Positions 15,600 through 24,728 of a stretch of DNA of 27,897 nt are shown piece by piece. Source of the stretch: a virus. The translations under genes were made by a program, and so were the position numbers. The DNA lies in IMG/VR virus record IMGVR_UViG_3300032820_000082, positions 1 to 27,897 of that record, one strand, 5' to 3'. The first letter of the stretch is position 1. Each line of letters starts with the position of its first letter. Below the pieces are notes generated by a model. The model was not told the DNA's origin and ran no database searches. It saw only the letters and a list, made by a program, of their open reading frames with translations.

Positions 15600-16270
15600 A
15601 GTCGGCGGTGCTCGCAGCGGAAGCATTGACCGCGCAGGTCTCACATCGTCTGATGGCGCTGGCGGAGGAGCGCCTGGTGCCGCATGAGGCGTCCGAGGGC
15701 ACCGAGGTGGTCCCGGACATCCGCGTCTATGACAATGTCTTGCCGGACCCGGAGGGCTATCGTGCGTTGGCGTTAGCGCATGCGTTCCGCACGTTTACCA
15801 TCGGCAATGTGGAGTGGCGTGGGTTCGCTGAGTGTGAGCCATCCGGTCTGACGGACTGGTTGCAGGACCGGCGTCCAGACCTGACGGCGACGTTGTCATT
15901 GCTAAGGCAGAGCCCCAAGGGTCAAGCGGAGCCTCACTACATCCACACAGACCGGAGCATGGGGGACTGGACGGCTATCTTGTATTTGACGCCGTCTCCC
16001 AAAGCAGGGGACGGGACCGACTTTTGGCGACACCGCTGGTCAGGTGTCACGGAAAGCCGTGCTGAATCCGCGACTGAAATGGCGCAGGAATCACAGGCAT
16101 GGAGTGACCGGGATCAATGGTCCCTGCGGCTACACGTCGCGTCCCGGTTCAATCGCGTGGTCCTGTTCCCGGCGGAATACTTCCACTCCCGTGCCCTGTA
16201 TGAGAACTATGGGGATGGCGACACGGCCCGATTAACGCAGATCGTGTTCTGCGAGAAGAAGGACACATAA
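15596..16270 (+). CDS. 2-oxoglutarate/Fe(II)-dependent oxygenase-like protein
   Basis: The 224-residue product has the metal and cosubstrate ligands of this superfamily: H117 and D119 in HYIHTDRSMGDWTAILYL broken at the turn, distal H197 in FPAEYFHSRALYEN, and R212 in TARLTQIVF. GTDFWRHR (140-147) lies where such enzymes cover the active site. Members hydroxylate proteins, nucleic acids or small molecules using 2-oxoglutarate and O2. Phage relatives resembling uncharacterised DUF families are common in aquatic viruses. It overlaps the acetyltransferase stop (ATGA), with AAGGAG further upstream, so the two enzymes are made together. Whether it acts on a virion protein, host protein or metabolite is unknown. 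Confidence 0.82.
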   Translation: MKSAVLAAEALTAQVSHRLMALAEERLVPHEASEGTEVVPDIRVYDNVLPDPEGYRALALAHAFRTFTIGNVEWRGFAECEPSGLTDWLQDRRPDLTATLSLLRQSPKGQAEPHYIHTDRSMGDWTAILYLTPSPKAGDGTDFWRHRWSGVTESRAESATEMAQESQAWSDRDQWSLRLHVASRFNRVVLFPAEYFHSRALYENYGDGDTARLTQIVFCEKKDT

Positions 16271-16271
16271 C

Positions 16272-16814
16272 ATGTCTGTCACAATGTCAACAGGACTCTT
16301 GATCGGTTCAAGTATTGCTAGCGGCGTTGGAGCATTAGGGGCTGCCAAGATGCAGAGCGGTGCGGCCGGTCGATCCGCACAACTCACGACCGACGCGGCC
16401 AATCGGGCCGCTGAATTGCAGCGTCAGACGGCGGCTGAGCAACTGGACTACGTCAAGGACCAGGCACGCATGGACCGAGAGTCCGCACGCTGGGCAGATC
16501 GACAGAATTACGGACTGTCCAAAGCTGAAATGATGAATAGGTTTTCCCAACGCGGTGACACCGCGACCAACCGGCGAGCGGAGCTTGTATCGGCTGGCCT
16601 CAGCGGGGACAAGCGGTATGGGGCCACGCAGAACCAACTGAACACCATGCGTGCGCTGATGGGTATGCCGAATAAGGAGCTTTCTGCGTATGTCCGGCCC
16701 GAGGCGTTGCGCCTGACCGCCCCGGTGTTGCCGGACTACGTGGAAGACCCCACGCAGTATACCGTCGATGACGAGGACGTGGTCCCGACGACCACCGCCC
16801 GTCGCCGGGTATAA
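16272..16814 (+). CDS. Small ejection-type internal virion protein
   Basis: The 180-residue protein begins with a glycine-rich hydrophobic segment (LLIGSSIASGVGALGAAK, about residues 9-26). A long Ala/Gln-rich amphipathic helix follows (GRSAQLTTDAANRAAELQRQ and onwards to about 75), and the end is acidic and disordered. This layout matches small P22-type DNA-ejection proteins, which are packaged in the head and released through the tail to help cross the envelope. AGAAGGA at 16255-16261 is a good ribosome site. It is first in a run of four proteins of similar character. The function is inferred from layout and position. Confidence 0.65.
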   Translation: MSVTMSTGLLIGSSIASGVGALGAAKMQSGAAGRSAQLTTDAANRAAELQRQTAAEQLDYVKDQARMDRESARWADRQNYGLSKAEMMNRFSQRGDTATNRRAELVSAGLSGDKRYGATQNQLNTMRALMGMPNKELSAYVRPEALRLTAPVLPDYVEDPTQYTVDDEDVVPTTTARRRV

Positions 16815-16847
16815 ACACGGACGGCGCGTCGAGAGGGAGACAACGCG

Positions 16848-18656
16848 ATGGCGAGTAACGACAACCGAATCCGGCAGGCATACAACGAGTATTTGGGGCG
16901 TCCCGCGTCAGCATCAGAGGTCGAGGGATGGGTGTCTGGCCGCTACCATGGAGGCGGAATCGATGACTGGGTGCAAGCGATCCGCAACTCTGGAGAGGCA
17001 CAAACCTATGCGGCACGTCAGCGTGCAGAGACTGCGCCTCGGGTGACATCGAACGTGCCGGACCTGGAGGAGTTTGATCCGGGTCCGCCCCCCATTGATC
17101 CTGGCAGCGAGCAGCCGGACGCTCCGCCACCGTATGAACCGCCTGGATCGAGAGACCTGGATCGCGAACGGGCGAGAGATGCATTGCAGGCGGCGTACCG
17201 CGACCATCTTGATCGAGAGATGTCCGAGGCGGACTTTGAGGGCTGGTGGTCGGGACAGTATGGCTGGGGACCAAGAGGGATTGAGGGGCTTCCTGGCTGG
17301 CTGCGTGGCATCAAGCACGAGGGAGACCGGCTGAAAGGGGAAGACAAAAAAGAGGACCCTGCCGGCGTACCGCAAAGAACAGGCCCAGCCCCGCCTGGGT
17401 GGGACCAGGCGAAGTGGGCGGACCCAGACCATCACACCGTCAAGTACGACGCGGCCGCGTTCCTCTACGGTCTCACCAAGCCGTCAGAGATTGCCGCGAT
17501 GGTGAACAGTGCCGAGTTTCAGGCGCGGTTCCCCGGAGCCACCTTCAACGACAAGGACAAGATCGATTTCGGCAGCGTGACTGAAGACGGTGTCCCGGTT
17601 GGGGTGGTTGACGTACTCATGCGCGCCGATCAGGGAGGGGATACCTCGGCTGGATTATGGTGGGGTGCGGGACCGACCGGAGGAGCGACAGGACCGACCG
17701 GACCAGCAGCGCCCGGACCAGCAGCGCCCGGACCAGCAGCACCCGGACCAGCAGCGACCGGACCAACAGGACCCGCAGCGACCGGAGGATGGACGCCCGA
17801 CGCCTGGGCCGCAGCACTTGTCAATGCCCAGGGTGGGAGCCCGTTACTCAATCCGGCCGCGACACAGGGACCGCCGAGTATGGGCTATGGTGGCATGGGA
17901 CCGGGCGGTGGCGGCGGCACGATGGGGCAGATGATTACCCCCTACAATCCGCTCGCGACCTACAGCCCCGTGCCATATGTCCCGCCGGCTCCATTCCGAC
18001 CGCCGGCTTACGAGGGCGCCACGCCGTTCGAACAAGATCCCTACGCGGCTGCGACCCCGTTCGTCGGTCCAACGGCTGCGGACATGACCGCAGACCCTGG
18101 CTACCAGTTCCGGCTGCGGCAGGGACAAGAGGCACTGGAGCGCAGCGGTGCGGCACGCGGGGTCACGAATACCGGTGGCACCCTGCGGGACATTCTGGAC
18201 TACGGACAGCAAGCCGCGAGCCAGGAATACGGCAACGTGTTCGGACGGCAGCGGGACGTGTACGACCTCAACGAACGTAACCGGTTTAACGCCTACCAGG
18301 CGAACTATGGCAACGCGATGGACGCCTATAACCTGAACGAGCGAAACCGGGCTGGGGCGTTCACCACCAACGTCGCCAACGCCAGAGACGCCTACGCGAT
18401 GAACCAGGCGAATCGTTTTCAGGGTTATCAGACGAACGAGTTAGCGCGGTGGCAAGAGAACCAGGAAGCGGAGGCGCGTCGGTCTGGTGCGTATGGCGCG
18501 AACCTGGGTGCCTACGAGCGACAGCAACAGTACGGGCTGCGAGCGCAGGACCAGCAGTTCAACCAGGCGTTCCGGAACTGGCAGGAACAGTACAACCAGG
18601 GCCGGATGAACGCGACGGATACCTATAACCGCATGTACGGGTTGAGCACCACATAA
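16848..18656 (+). CDS. Multi-domain ejection-type virion protein
   Basis: The 602-residue protein has two short helical modules at its start, about residues 4-52 (AYNEYLGRPASASEVEGWV) and 108-163 (AYRDHLDREMSEADFEGWW), related in pattern to DUF4214-type repeats. A mixed domain and a Pro-Gly-Ala pentapeptide linker (about 275-314) follow. Then comes a segment beginning YQFRLRQGQEALERSGAARG (about 418), a pattern recurrent in phage DNA-ejection proteins. The C-terminus is Asn/Tyr/Gln-rich and contains three 22-residue repeats (472-537). GAGAGGGAGA lies upstream of ATG 16848. Probably a head-internal protein released during infection; tail attachment is the alternative. Confidence 0.72.
   Translation: MASNDNRIRQAYNEYLGRPASASEVEGWVSGRYHGGGIDDWVQAIRNSGEAQTYAARQRAETAPRVTSNVPDLEEFDPGPPPIDPGSEQPDAPPPYEPPGSRDLDRERARDALQAAYRDHLDREMSEADFEGWWSGQYGWGPRGIEGLPGWLRGIKHEGDRLKGEDKKEDPAGVPQRTGPAPPGWDQAKWADPDHHTVKYDAAAFLYGLTKPSEIAAMVNSAEFQARFPGATFNDKDKIDFGSVTEDGVPVGVVDVLMRADQGGDTSAGLWWGAGPTGGATGPTGPAAPGPAAPGPAAPGPAATGPTGPAATGGWTPDAWAAALVNAQGGSPLLNPAATQGPPSMGYGGMGPGGGGGTMGQMITPYNPLATYSPVPYVPPAPFRPPAYEGATPFEQDPYAAATPFVGPTAADMTADPGYQFRLRQGQEALERSGAARGVTNTGGTLRDILDYGQQAASQEYGNVFGRQRDVYDLNERNRFNAYQANYGNAMDAYNLNERNRAGAFTTNVANARDAYAMNQANRFQGYQTNELARWQENQEAEARRSGAYGANLGAYERQQQYGLRAQDQQFNQAFRNWQEQYNQGRMNATDTYNRMYGLSTT
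17701..17775 (+). repeat. 15-bp coding repeats giving a Pro-Gly-Ala linker
   Basis: Five head-to-tail 15-bp units (17701-17715, 17716-17730, 17731-17745, 17746-17760, 17761-17775) encode a GPAAP-type pentapeptide. The first two are identical and the others differ by one to a few bases. The product is a flexible linker between the N-terminal modules and the ejection-like half. Such direct repeats are prone to copy-number change by slippage. Confidence 0.85.
18261..18458 (+). repeat. Three 66-bp imperfect coding repeats
   Basis: Units at 18261-18326, 18327-18392 and 18393-18458 encode 22-residue repeats with the shared pattern Y-x-x-N-x-x-NR (YDLNERNR, YNLNERNR, YAMNQANR). Each is followed by a Tyr/Asn/Ala-rich stretch ending near DA or an acidic residue. 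The even period suggests a repeated helical hairpin or rod in the virion protein. Confidence 0.75.
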
Positions 18657-20212
18657 TGCCGTTTCAATACCGACCTCATCAGAACCGCTATGTCGGGTCC
18701 ATTACCGACCTTATGGGTCGTGGACGTGATGCCGAGGCCCAGGCGCTGATCACGGCTGCGAACGCACAGGCCCAAGCGGCTCAGGCCAGCGGGCAGGCGT
18801 GGGGCGGGGCGATCCAGAGCATTGGCAATACCGTCGCGGCGATCCCGGGGCAACTACAGGCGCAGCAGGACCGTGCGAGGACACTGAAGGCAGAAGAGGC
18901 GGCTACAGCCCTTACACAGGCGCGGACTGATACGCTCAGAGCAGAGGATCGTCGCAGGATTACCGACGATGCGACTAAAGCCAATGAGGCTATCCGTATC
19001 AATGCCGTGTTCGGGAACCCAGATTGGAGCCCGCAGGACTTCGTTGCCATTGCGGGTCCAGATCGTGGAATGAAGATTGCCGAAGCGTGGCATGGACTAC
19101 AGAACCCTCCAACTGATTATTTGAGTCCAGATGAGCAGGGCGAGTATTTACGCAAAACAGCTCTGGGGTTTAACGCTTTGCCAGAGGCGTTAAAGCCCGA
19201 GAACTGGGCTGCTGCGCGTCAGGCGTTATTGGGTAATCCCAACCTGCAAATACCAGAAGGCAGTATTCCGATTGAGTTTGACCAAGTGTGGTTGGATCAG
19301 GCCATAGCCTTTGGTCAGGACCCGGCAGGAAGCACGCAGCGTGGAGCGGGAACTGACTATAGGTCCTACCTGGAAAGGGTCGCTCAGGGTCTCGGGGTTC
19401 CAGTTGCCCAGCTCACGCCAGAACAGGAGCTAGACGCAAGGCGACAGTACACGGCGGCCGGTTCATCACAAGCGCCACTACTGGGTCGGGAGGCAGACAG
19501 GGAGACAGCTCGGGTAATCGCTGAGGCGGTGACCAAGGGTGAACAGCCGCCTACCATGACCGGGCTGCGTAAATTTACTGGTCTAGTGCGCGAGGAGATG
19601 GCGAAGCTGGGTTACGACCTGACTGAAGCCACGCAGGACTGGAACGCGATGGGCAAGCATATAAGCACGCTGAACAGCGCGGGTCAGTTGCGTATGCGGC
19701 AGGCCACCACGTTTGCGTATCATTCCTTGGACCTTGTTGAGAAATTCGCCAATGAGTGGGATGCTGGGGGATTCCCCACATTGAACAAGATTCGGATGCA
19801 GTCGGCAATGGAGGGGGTGCTTGGGCCAGAAGCGCAGCGCATTGCCACCAACCTCAATTCTACCATTACAGACCTTGTATCTGAATTGGCGACGGTCTAC
19901 CGTGGGGGGCTCTCTTCGACCGATTCAAGTATTGCGCTCGCGGCTGAGAACCTGAAGACCGAATGGTCTCATGAGGTGCTGCTCTCTGGCATCCAGTTGA
20001 TGCGAGACACGTTACAGATACGGCTCAATTCTATCAACACCACAGGCGTGGCGGGGACGCCCTATAATCGGTATTCGAGAGACTCTGTCCCGGTTGATGA
20101 CGTGCCCGTTGGAGGCGTTGAGATGCTCGCGCCTGACGGGGTAGAGTCAATCGTGGTCCCACCAGAAGATGTAGAACACTATGAACGCCAAGGGGCAACA
20201 AGGGTTCGGTAA
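18656..20212 (+). CDS. Candidate DNA-ejection / internal virion protein, 518 residues
   Basis: The N-terminal 110 residues form an Ala/Gln-rich amphipathic and coiled-coil region (QALITAANAQAQAAQASGQ, then QAQQDRARTLKAEEAATAL). A long mostly helical body follows without a recognisable catalytic motif. The segment ITDLMGRGRDAEAQ after a short aromatic opening recurs in ejection proteins of podoviruses. Its ATG overlaps the previous stop and its own stop overlaps the next ATG (both TAATG), so three large proteins are translated in sequence. In P22 the three ejection proteins gp7, gp20 and gp16 occupy the same place. No direct homologue can be named from sequence reading alone. Confidence 0.68.
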   Translation: MPFQYRPHQNRYVGSITDLMGRGRDAEAQALITAANAQAQAAQASGQAWGGAIQSIGNTVAAIPGQLQAQQDRARTLKAEEAATALTQARTDTLRAEDRRRITDDATKANEAIRINAVFGNPDWSPQDFVAIAGPDRGMKIAEAWHGLQNPPTDYLSPDEQGEYLRKTALGFNALPEALKPENWAAARQALLGNPNLQIPEGSIPIEFDQVWLDQAIAFGQDPAGSTQRGAGTDYRSYLERVAQGLGVPVAQLTPEQELDARRQYTAAGSSQAPLLGREADRETARVIAEAVTKGEQPPTMTGLRKFTGLVREEMAKLGYDLTEATQDWNAMGKHISTLNSAGQLRMRQATTFAYHSLDLVEKFANEWDAGGFPTLNKIRMQSAMEGVLGPEAQRIATNLNSTITDLVSELATVYRGGLSSTDSSIALAAENLKTEWSHEVLLSGIQLMRDTLQIRLNSINTTGVAGTPYNRYSRDSVPVDDVPVGGVEMLAPDGVESIVVPPEDVEHYERQGATRVR

Positions 20213-22158
20213 TGGCACAACAGAGTTGGTTTGAACGCAATGCGCCGGTTCGGCCCCAAACGCCGCCAGTCGAACCCACGGAACCGGTGTCTAGTGGATG
20301 GTTCGAGCGGAGTTCCCCGGAGGCCGTCAGGCCGCCAGACCCCGCTCAAGCACCCCGTCGGCCAGCGGTGATCCGGGCGGGACCGGGAGACCGCAACTAT
20401 CGCTTCCCGGCCGATATAAAACAGGGCGGCCGCCGTTTTGTGACTGAAGCCGTGCGGGGTGCTGGCCTGCACCCTACTGATCTACGCACCGCCTTTGATG
20501 AGGCAATGAGCAACCCCGGTCTCGTTCTTGACATTGTCTCTGGGATGGCCGAGGGGGCGAAGGGTCAGGTCATGAAGTCGTGGGAGGCGCTCAAGACGGG
20601 CCGACCAGGCGATGCCCTTGGACATCTCATCTATGCTGCGGTGCCAGGGATTGGACCCGCGCTCGACCAGGCGACTGAAGATTACAAACGTGGGGACACG
20701 GCCGGGGCATCTGGTCGTATCGCGGGCATTTTTCTGTCCCTCGGGGCTGGAGCACTGGGGAGTGCGCGCACACCGCCCTTCCCGGGCCTCCGCAACAAGA
20801 ATCCCGTGCAGCGCCAAGCCATAGCGTATGCCGAGCGCGAGGGCATCCCGGTGGATCTGGCAACCGCGTCTGGGAATCGGGCGGTGCGTAGTTGGCAGGA
20901 AGGGATGGAGTTTACCCCTGGTGGCATGCTTGTCGAGGCAGTGAAGAGTCCACCACGGGTGCAAGCCTTGCGTCAGTCGGCGCAGCGGCTCGCTGATGAT
21001 GTGTCCCCGGCACCTGTTTCGCCAGAGGCGTGGGGCACTACCGCGAGGGACCGCGTGACGCAAGCACGCGAAGGCTACACGGCCATCGCGGACGAGGCGT
21101 ATCCCGCGTTCCGTGCCGCCACCGAGGGATCCGGCCAACTCGTGGATATTGCCAAGGTTCTCGCAAGCGATCCGATGCAAAAGCTCTGGCGGCAACTGGA
21201 GAAGAAGAGGGCGGCCACTGGGGGGTTAGTGGGCCGCGAACTGCGAGCTTATTTGAAGATAAGCGATCTGCGCGACCTCCCGCCGGGGTTAGCTGACATC
21301 GGCGTCATTGACGATATTCTCGGAGACATGAAGTCGTATGCCCGCACAGAGCGTGGTCCCATAAAAGTGGTCGTGGGTGCCCTTGAGAAGCAAGTCCAAG
21401 CGGCCACAGCACTGGCGGGGCCAGAGGCGGTGGAGGCGCTCACTCGCGGCCGTGAGGCGATCAGGAACCGCGTGCGCGTCGATGCGGTCCTTGACGCGTT
21501 ACCAGATGAGCCCGTGAAGGTGTTCAACCGCTTTGTCACATCGGGGGGCACCAACATTGAGGGGTTACGTGAACTCGTCGAGATTGTTCCAGACCTCGCC
21601 CCCCAATTGGGACGTGCGTGGCTGGAGCGGCACCTGGACCCGGTACTGTCTGGTGGCGGATTCGAGAAGGCACAGACGTTCCGCAATAGTTATAACAAGC
21701 TCGACAAGAATACGAAGGCGATCATCTTTGGGGGCGCTGAGAACGTCAAGGCGATGGACAACTTCACCCAACTGACCGCGCAGATGGGGAAATTAGCTAA
21801 CCCGCCTGGGACCGCCGGTCAACTGATCGGGGCCGGGGCGTTCAGCACGGCGGCGGCCTATGTCAGAGAGAGCTACCCTGGCTATGCACTGCTCTCGCTC
21901 CTTACCCCAACGGTTCTTAGTGCTGTTTTCAAAAGCCCGACCGCGGTCAAGGCGCTGACGCAGGGATTGTCCATGGCGGCAGGACCAGGTCGTGGGACAT
22001 CGTCTGCGAGCAGGGCCGCGTCGGCGGCGGCACTCGAACTGGTGCGGGCAGCGGTGCGCGAGTCAGGGCAACCCCTGCCGCCAGCCCCCCTCCACAATCC
22101 CGACATGACGCCGAGGGAGTCACTATCGTTCACTCCCGAGATCATGCGCCGCCGTTAG
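20212..22158 (+). CDS. Candidate DNA-ejection / internal virion protein, 648 residues
   Basis: The N-terminus has a small duplication: WFER at residues 6-9 and again at 30-33, each followed by a Pro-rich spacer. The body is helical, with hydrophobic glycine-rich segments (IAGIFLSLGAGALGSA around 170, and about 534-573 with LIGAGAFSTAAAYV and YALLSLLTPTVLSAVF) that could insert in a membrane. No catalytic motif such as a lytic transglycosylase centre is seen. Its position as the last large gene before the fibre matches P22 gp16, and membrane-active segments suit a protein that helps DNA cross the inner membrane. The assignment is by position and composition. Confidence 0.68.
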   Translation: MAQQSWFERNAPVRPQTPPVEPTEPVSSGWFERSSPEAVRPPDPAQAPRRPAVIRAGPGDRNYRFPADIKQGGRRFVTEAVRGAGLHPTDLRTAFDEAMSNPGLVLDIVSGMAEGAKGQVMKSWEALKTGRPGDALGHLIYAAVPGIGPALDQATEDYKRGDTAGASGRIAGIFLSLGAGALGSARTPPFPGLRNKNPVQRQAIAYAEREGIPVDLATASGNRAVRSWQEGMEFTPGGMLVEAVKSPPRVQALRQSAQRLADDVSPAPVSPEAWGTTARDRVTQAREGYTAIADEAYPAFRAATEGSGQLVDIAKVLASDPMQKLWRQLEKKRAATGGLVGRELRAYLKISDLRDLPPGLADIGVIDDILGDMKSYARTERGPIKVVVGALEKQVQAATALAGPEAVEALTRGREAIRNRVRVDAVLDALPDEPVKVFNRFVTSGGTNIEGLRELVEIVPDLAPQLGRAWLERHLDPVLSGGGFEKAQTFRNSYNKLDKNTKAIIFGGAENVKAMDNFTQLTAQMGKLANPPGTAGQLIGAGAFSTAAAYVRESYPGYALLSLLTPTVLSAVFKSPTAVKALTQGLSMAAGPGRGTSSASRAASAAALELVRAAVRESGQPLPPAPLHNPDMTPRESLSFTPEIMRRR

Positions 22159-22177
22159 CGCATCGTAGGAGACATCC

Positions 22178-24421
22178 ATGGCAGGCACACTGACTCCCAC
22201 CCCGTATCAGACAGTTCTTGACGATGACGGGGTCGCGGTCTCCGGCGCGAAGGTGTATACCTACGAGGCCGGGACGACGACCAACGCGACGACGTATACG
22301 ACCTCGGCGCTGGACGTGGCGAACGCGAATCCGATTGTCGCGGACAGTGCCGGTCGGTATGTCGCCTACCTCGCCGCTGGCGCGAACCTGAGGTTTATCA
22401 TCAAGACCTCTGCTGATGTCACCATCGACGACCAGGACAATATCCAGTCGGTGCCGGGTGCCTCGGTCAACCTCGACCTTGAAGGCACGGTGGGCGAAGC
22501 CATCACGGCCGGACAGGTCGTCTATCTGTCGAGCGGAGCGGAAGCGTCTCCCCTGACGGCGGGGCTCTGGTATCTCACAGACTCGGATGCGGCTCCGACC
22601 AGTACGACCGCGCAGACTATCGGCGTGGCGGTGAGCGCCATTGCGATCAATACCTCGGGGACGATCCGTCTGGCTGGGCTGGTAACAACGGCCGGATCTG
22701 TCGTCGTGGGGACTACCTATTATGTCTCGGCGACACCCGGTGCGATCACCTCGTCAGCCCCCGCGCTATCACGACAGGTGGGCGTGGCGATGACGACCTC
22801 GACCCTGGTCCTGGCCGCCACGACGGTCGTGGCCGCGAGCATTCCTAACCCCATCAGCCAGGACCTGTTGTTCGTTGATAACACCTACGACATCGGCAAG
22901 TCGGGCGCGACCCGGCCTCGGGATCTCTTTACCTCTCGCAATGCCACGGTCGGGTCAGACATCGTCGTGAGCGGGACCGGCCCGCACGCGATTGGAGGAG
23001 CCACGGTTGACTATGTGCGGCTTGGTCTAGACGGCGCGTTTACGTCTGGGGGTGCGAGTACAGTCGCCTTTGGGACGTATACGAGTGGGGCGCTGACCGG
23101 GCATAGCGCAGACTCGGCTGCTATTGCTGGGGCCAAGCTGAACAATAGCGTGGTCACGGCTGGCAACTGCACGACCATCGCGCAGTTGTGGGTATCCGAA
23201 CCACAGATTACGGTCGGCTCTGGCACGGTGACGAACTCGGCCACCGTCTATATCGAATCCGCAGCCACCGAAGGAGGAACGGCGAATCATGCCCTCTGGG
23301 TCGATAGTGGATCGACGCGCCTGGACGGCACGCTGACCGTCGGTAGTACCGCCGCCGATGCGATTGACGTAGCGGGAGGGATCAATACCGGGAGCGGGAA
23401 CGTCGCCCTCGTGAATGCAGCGGGGAAAATTACGGCACTGTCTAGCACCGAAGTCGCTGATCTGAGTGGTGCCGCCCTCACGACACTGAATGCCTCCAAT
23501 ATCTCGTCAGGCACCCTGGCGAGTGCCCGACTCCCGACCAATGTGGATCTCGGTGGCACGCTGGATGTCACGGGCGCGACCACGCTTGACTCGACGCTTG
23601 GAGTGGTCGGTGCGGTCACGTTTAACGACGCTGCCGGAGATGTGAACCTCAGAGTCGAGACATCTGGCAACGAAAACATGCTGTTTGTGGATGGCGGAGA
23701 GGATCGTGTCGGGATTGGGACTGCGACTCCTGGTGCGGCGCTGGACATCTCACACGGCACAGGAGCACAACCGGCAACGTCTGGCGATGTCGCCACCAAC
23801 ACCGCGCTGAGGGTCAGCAATACCGGCGCAAACAACACAGTGCTGGATGTGGGTGCGGACTCGGCAACGCAGACCTCTTGGATTCAAAGTCGTAATCGTG
23901 GGAACTTAGCTGCAGGTGGAAGTTATGTGTATCCGATCCGCCTGAATCCCAACGGCGGCGATGTTCGGGTTGGTGCTGGTGTTACCTTCAACAACGACAC
24001 CGCTGCGGCGAACACCCTCGACGATTATGAGGAAGGCACATGGAGTCCTATCCCAAGGGGATCGACTGGTAGCGCCGGAACCGCCGCGGATAACATGAAT
24101 GGCAACTACACCAAAATCGGGCGCTTGGTCGTCGCTACCTGTTACGGAGTTTTGACGAATCTTGGATCGTGGACTGGGTCTTTTGAAGTTGCTGGCTGGC
24201 CATTTACCCATGGTGTCGGTCAAGTCACGCAGGGGTCCATCGGTCAATTTCCGTTCGGGACAGATGGAACGTCTGCCGGGTCGTGGAGGACGGTGATGTT
24301 TCCCGCAGGCGGCACGCATTGCAATTTTCGGGAGGGCTATAACATGGACACGGTGACACCCTATAGTCAGATTCACGGCACCGGGTTTGCCATCTCAGTG
24401 ACCCTCTCCTATTACGCCTAG
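22178..24421 (+). CDS. Tail fibre / receptor-binding protein
   Basis: The 747-residue protein starts with a phage head-binding-type domain (about residues 8-95: DDDGVAVSGAKVYTYEAGTT, then NPIVADSAGRYVAYLAAG and IDDQDNI). A long Thr/Ser/Gly/Ala-rich repetitive beta shaft follows with patterns such as GTLTVGST, LGGTLDVTGATTLDSTLG and DRVGIGTATPGAALDI, typical of trimeric phage fibres. The C-terminal tip (about 612-747) starts with LDDYEEGTWSP and YTKIGRLV, a tip pattern known in aquatic phage fibres. TAGGAGA lies eight bases before ATG. It should bind the host surface. No enzyme motif is visible, so a fibre is more likely than a depolymerising spike. Confidence 0.85.
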   Translation: MAGTLTPTPYQTVLDDDGVAVSGAKVYTYEAGTTTNATTYTTSALDVANANPIVADSAGRYVAYLAAGANLRFIIKTSADVTIDDQDNIQSVPGASVNLDLEGTVGEAITAGQVVYLSSGAEASPLTAGLWYLTDSDAAPTSTTAQTIGVAVSAIAINTSGTIRLAGLVTTAGSVVVGTTYYVSATPGAITSSAPALSRQVGVAMTTSTLVLAATTVVAASIPNPISQDLLFVDNTYDIGKSGATRPRDLFTSRNATVGSDIVVSGTGPHAIGGATVDYVRLGLDGAFTSGGASTVAFGTYTSGALTGHSADSAAIAGAKLNNSVVTAGNCTTIAQLWVSEPQITVGSGTVTNSATVYIESAATEGGTANHALWVDSGSTRLDGTLTVGSTAADAIDVAGGINTGSGNVALVNAAGKITALSSTEVADLSGAALTTLNASNISSGTLASARLPTNVDLGGTLDVTGATTLDSTLGVVGAVTFNDAAGDVNLRVETSGNENMLFVDGGEDRVGIGTATPGAALDISHGTGAQPATSGDVATNTALRVSNTGANNTVLDVGADSATQTSWIQSRNRGNLAAGGSYVYPIRLNPNGGDVRVGAGVTFNNDTAAANTLDDYEEGTWSPIPRGSTGSAGTAADNMNGNYTKIGRLVVATCYGVLTNLGSWTGSFEVAGWPFTHGVGQVTQGSIGQFPFGTDGTSAGSWRTVMFPAGGTHCNFREGYNMDTVTPYSQIHGTGFAISVTLSYYA

Positions 24422-24434
24422 TGGATGCTAGGCG
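24415..24434 (+). promoter_or_regulatory. Perfect hairpin spanning the fibre stop codon
   Basis: CGCCTAG (24415-24421) pairs perfectly with CTAGGCG (24428-24434) around a six-base loop. The TAG stop of the fibre gene lies in the left arm. No T-tract follows, so it is not a classical terminator. It ends 12 bases before the next ATG and could protect the fibre transcript, be a processing site, or limit ribosome access to the following gene. Confidence 0.5.
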
Positions 24435-24446
24435 TGGAAGGAAAAC

Positions 24447-24728
24447 ATGGCTATCACAAAAACAATCGTGCCAGACAAGATTGAGGTGCTGGAACTAGGT
24501 CCGGTGCAGGTGAGGACCGCCACGGTTATCGAGGAAGATGGCGTGGAATTGACGCGCACGTTTCACCGGCACGTACTTGTTCCCAGTGACAAGCGATCTG
24601 GTAGCTGGGAGGACACAGACATCTCTGGCGAAGATGCACGGGTGCAAGATATTTGCACTGCTGCATGGACACCCGAGGTCAAAGCCGACTACCAAGCGTG
24701 GCAGGATGCACTCAACTCGGGGTCATGA
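24447..24728 (+). CDS. Small conserved fibre-adjacent phage protein
   Basis: The 93-residue product opens with AITKTIVPDKIEVLE and continues with VQVRTATVIEEDGVELTRTFHR, a pattern seen in many small proteins of aquatic phages beside tail fibre genes. I know of no assigned function; fibre assembly or a minor tail component are possible. GGAAGG lies seven bases upstream of the ATG and its stop overlaps the next start as ATGA. The preceding hairpin may influence its translation. Confidence 0.7.
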   Translation: MAITKTIVPDKIEVLELGPVQVRTATVIEEDGVELTRTFHRHVLVPSDKRSGSWEDTDISGEDARVQDICTAAWTPEVKADYQAWQDALNSGS

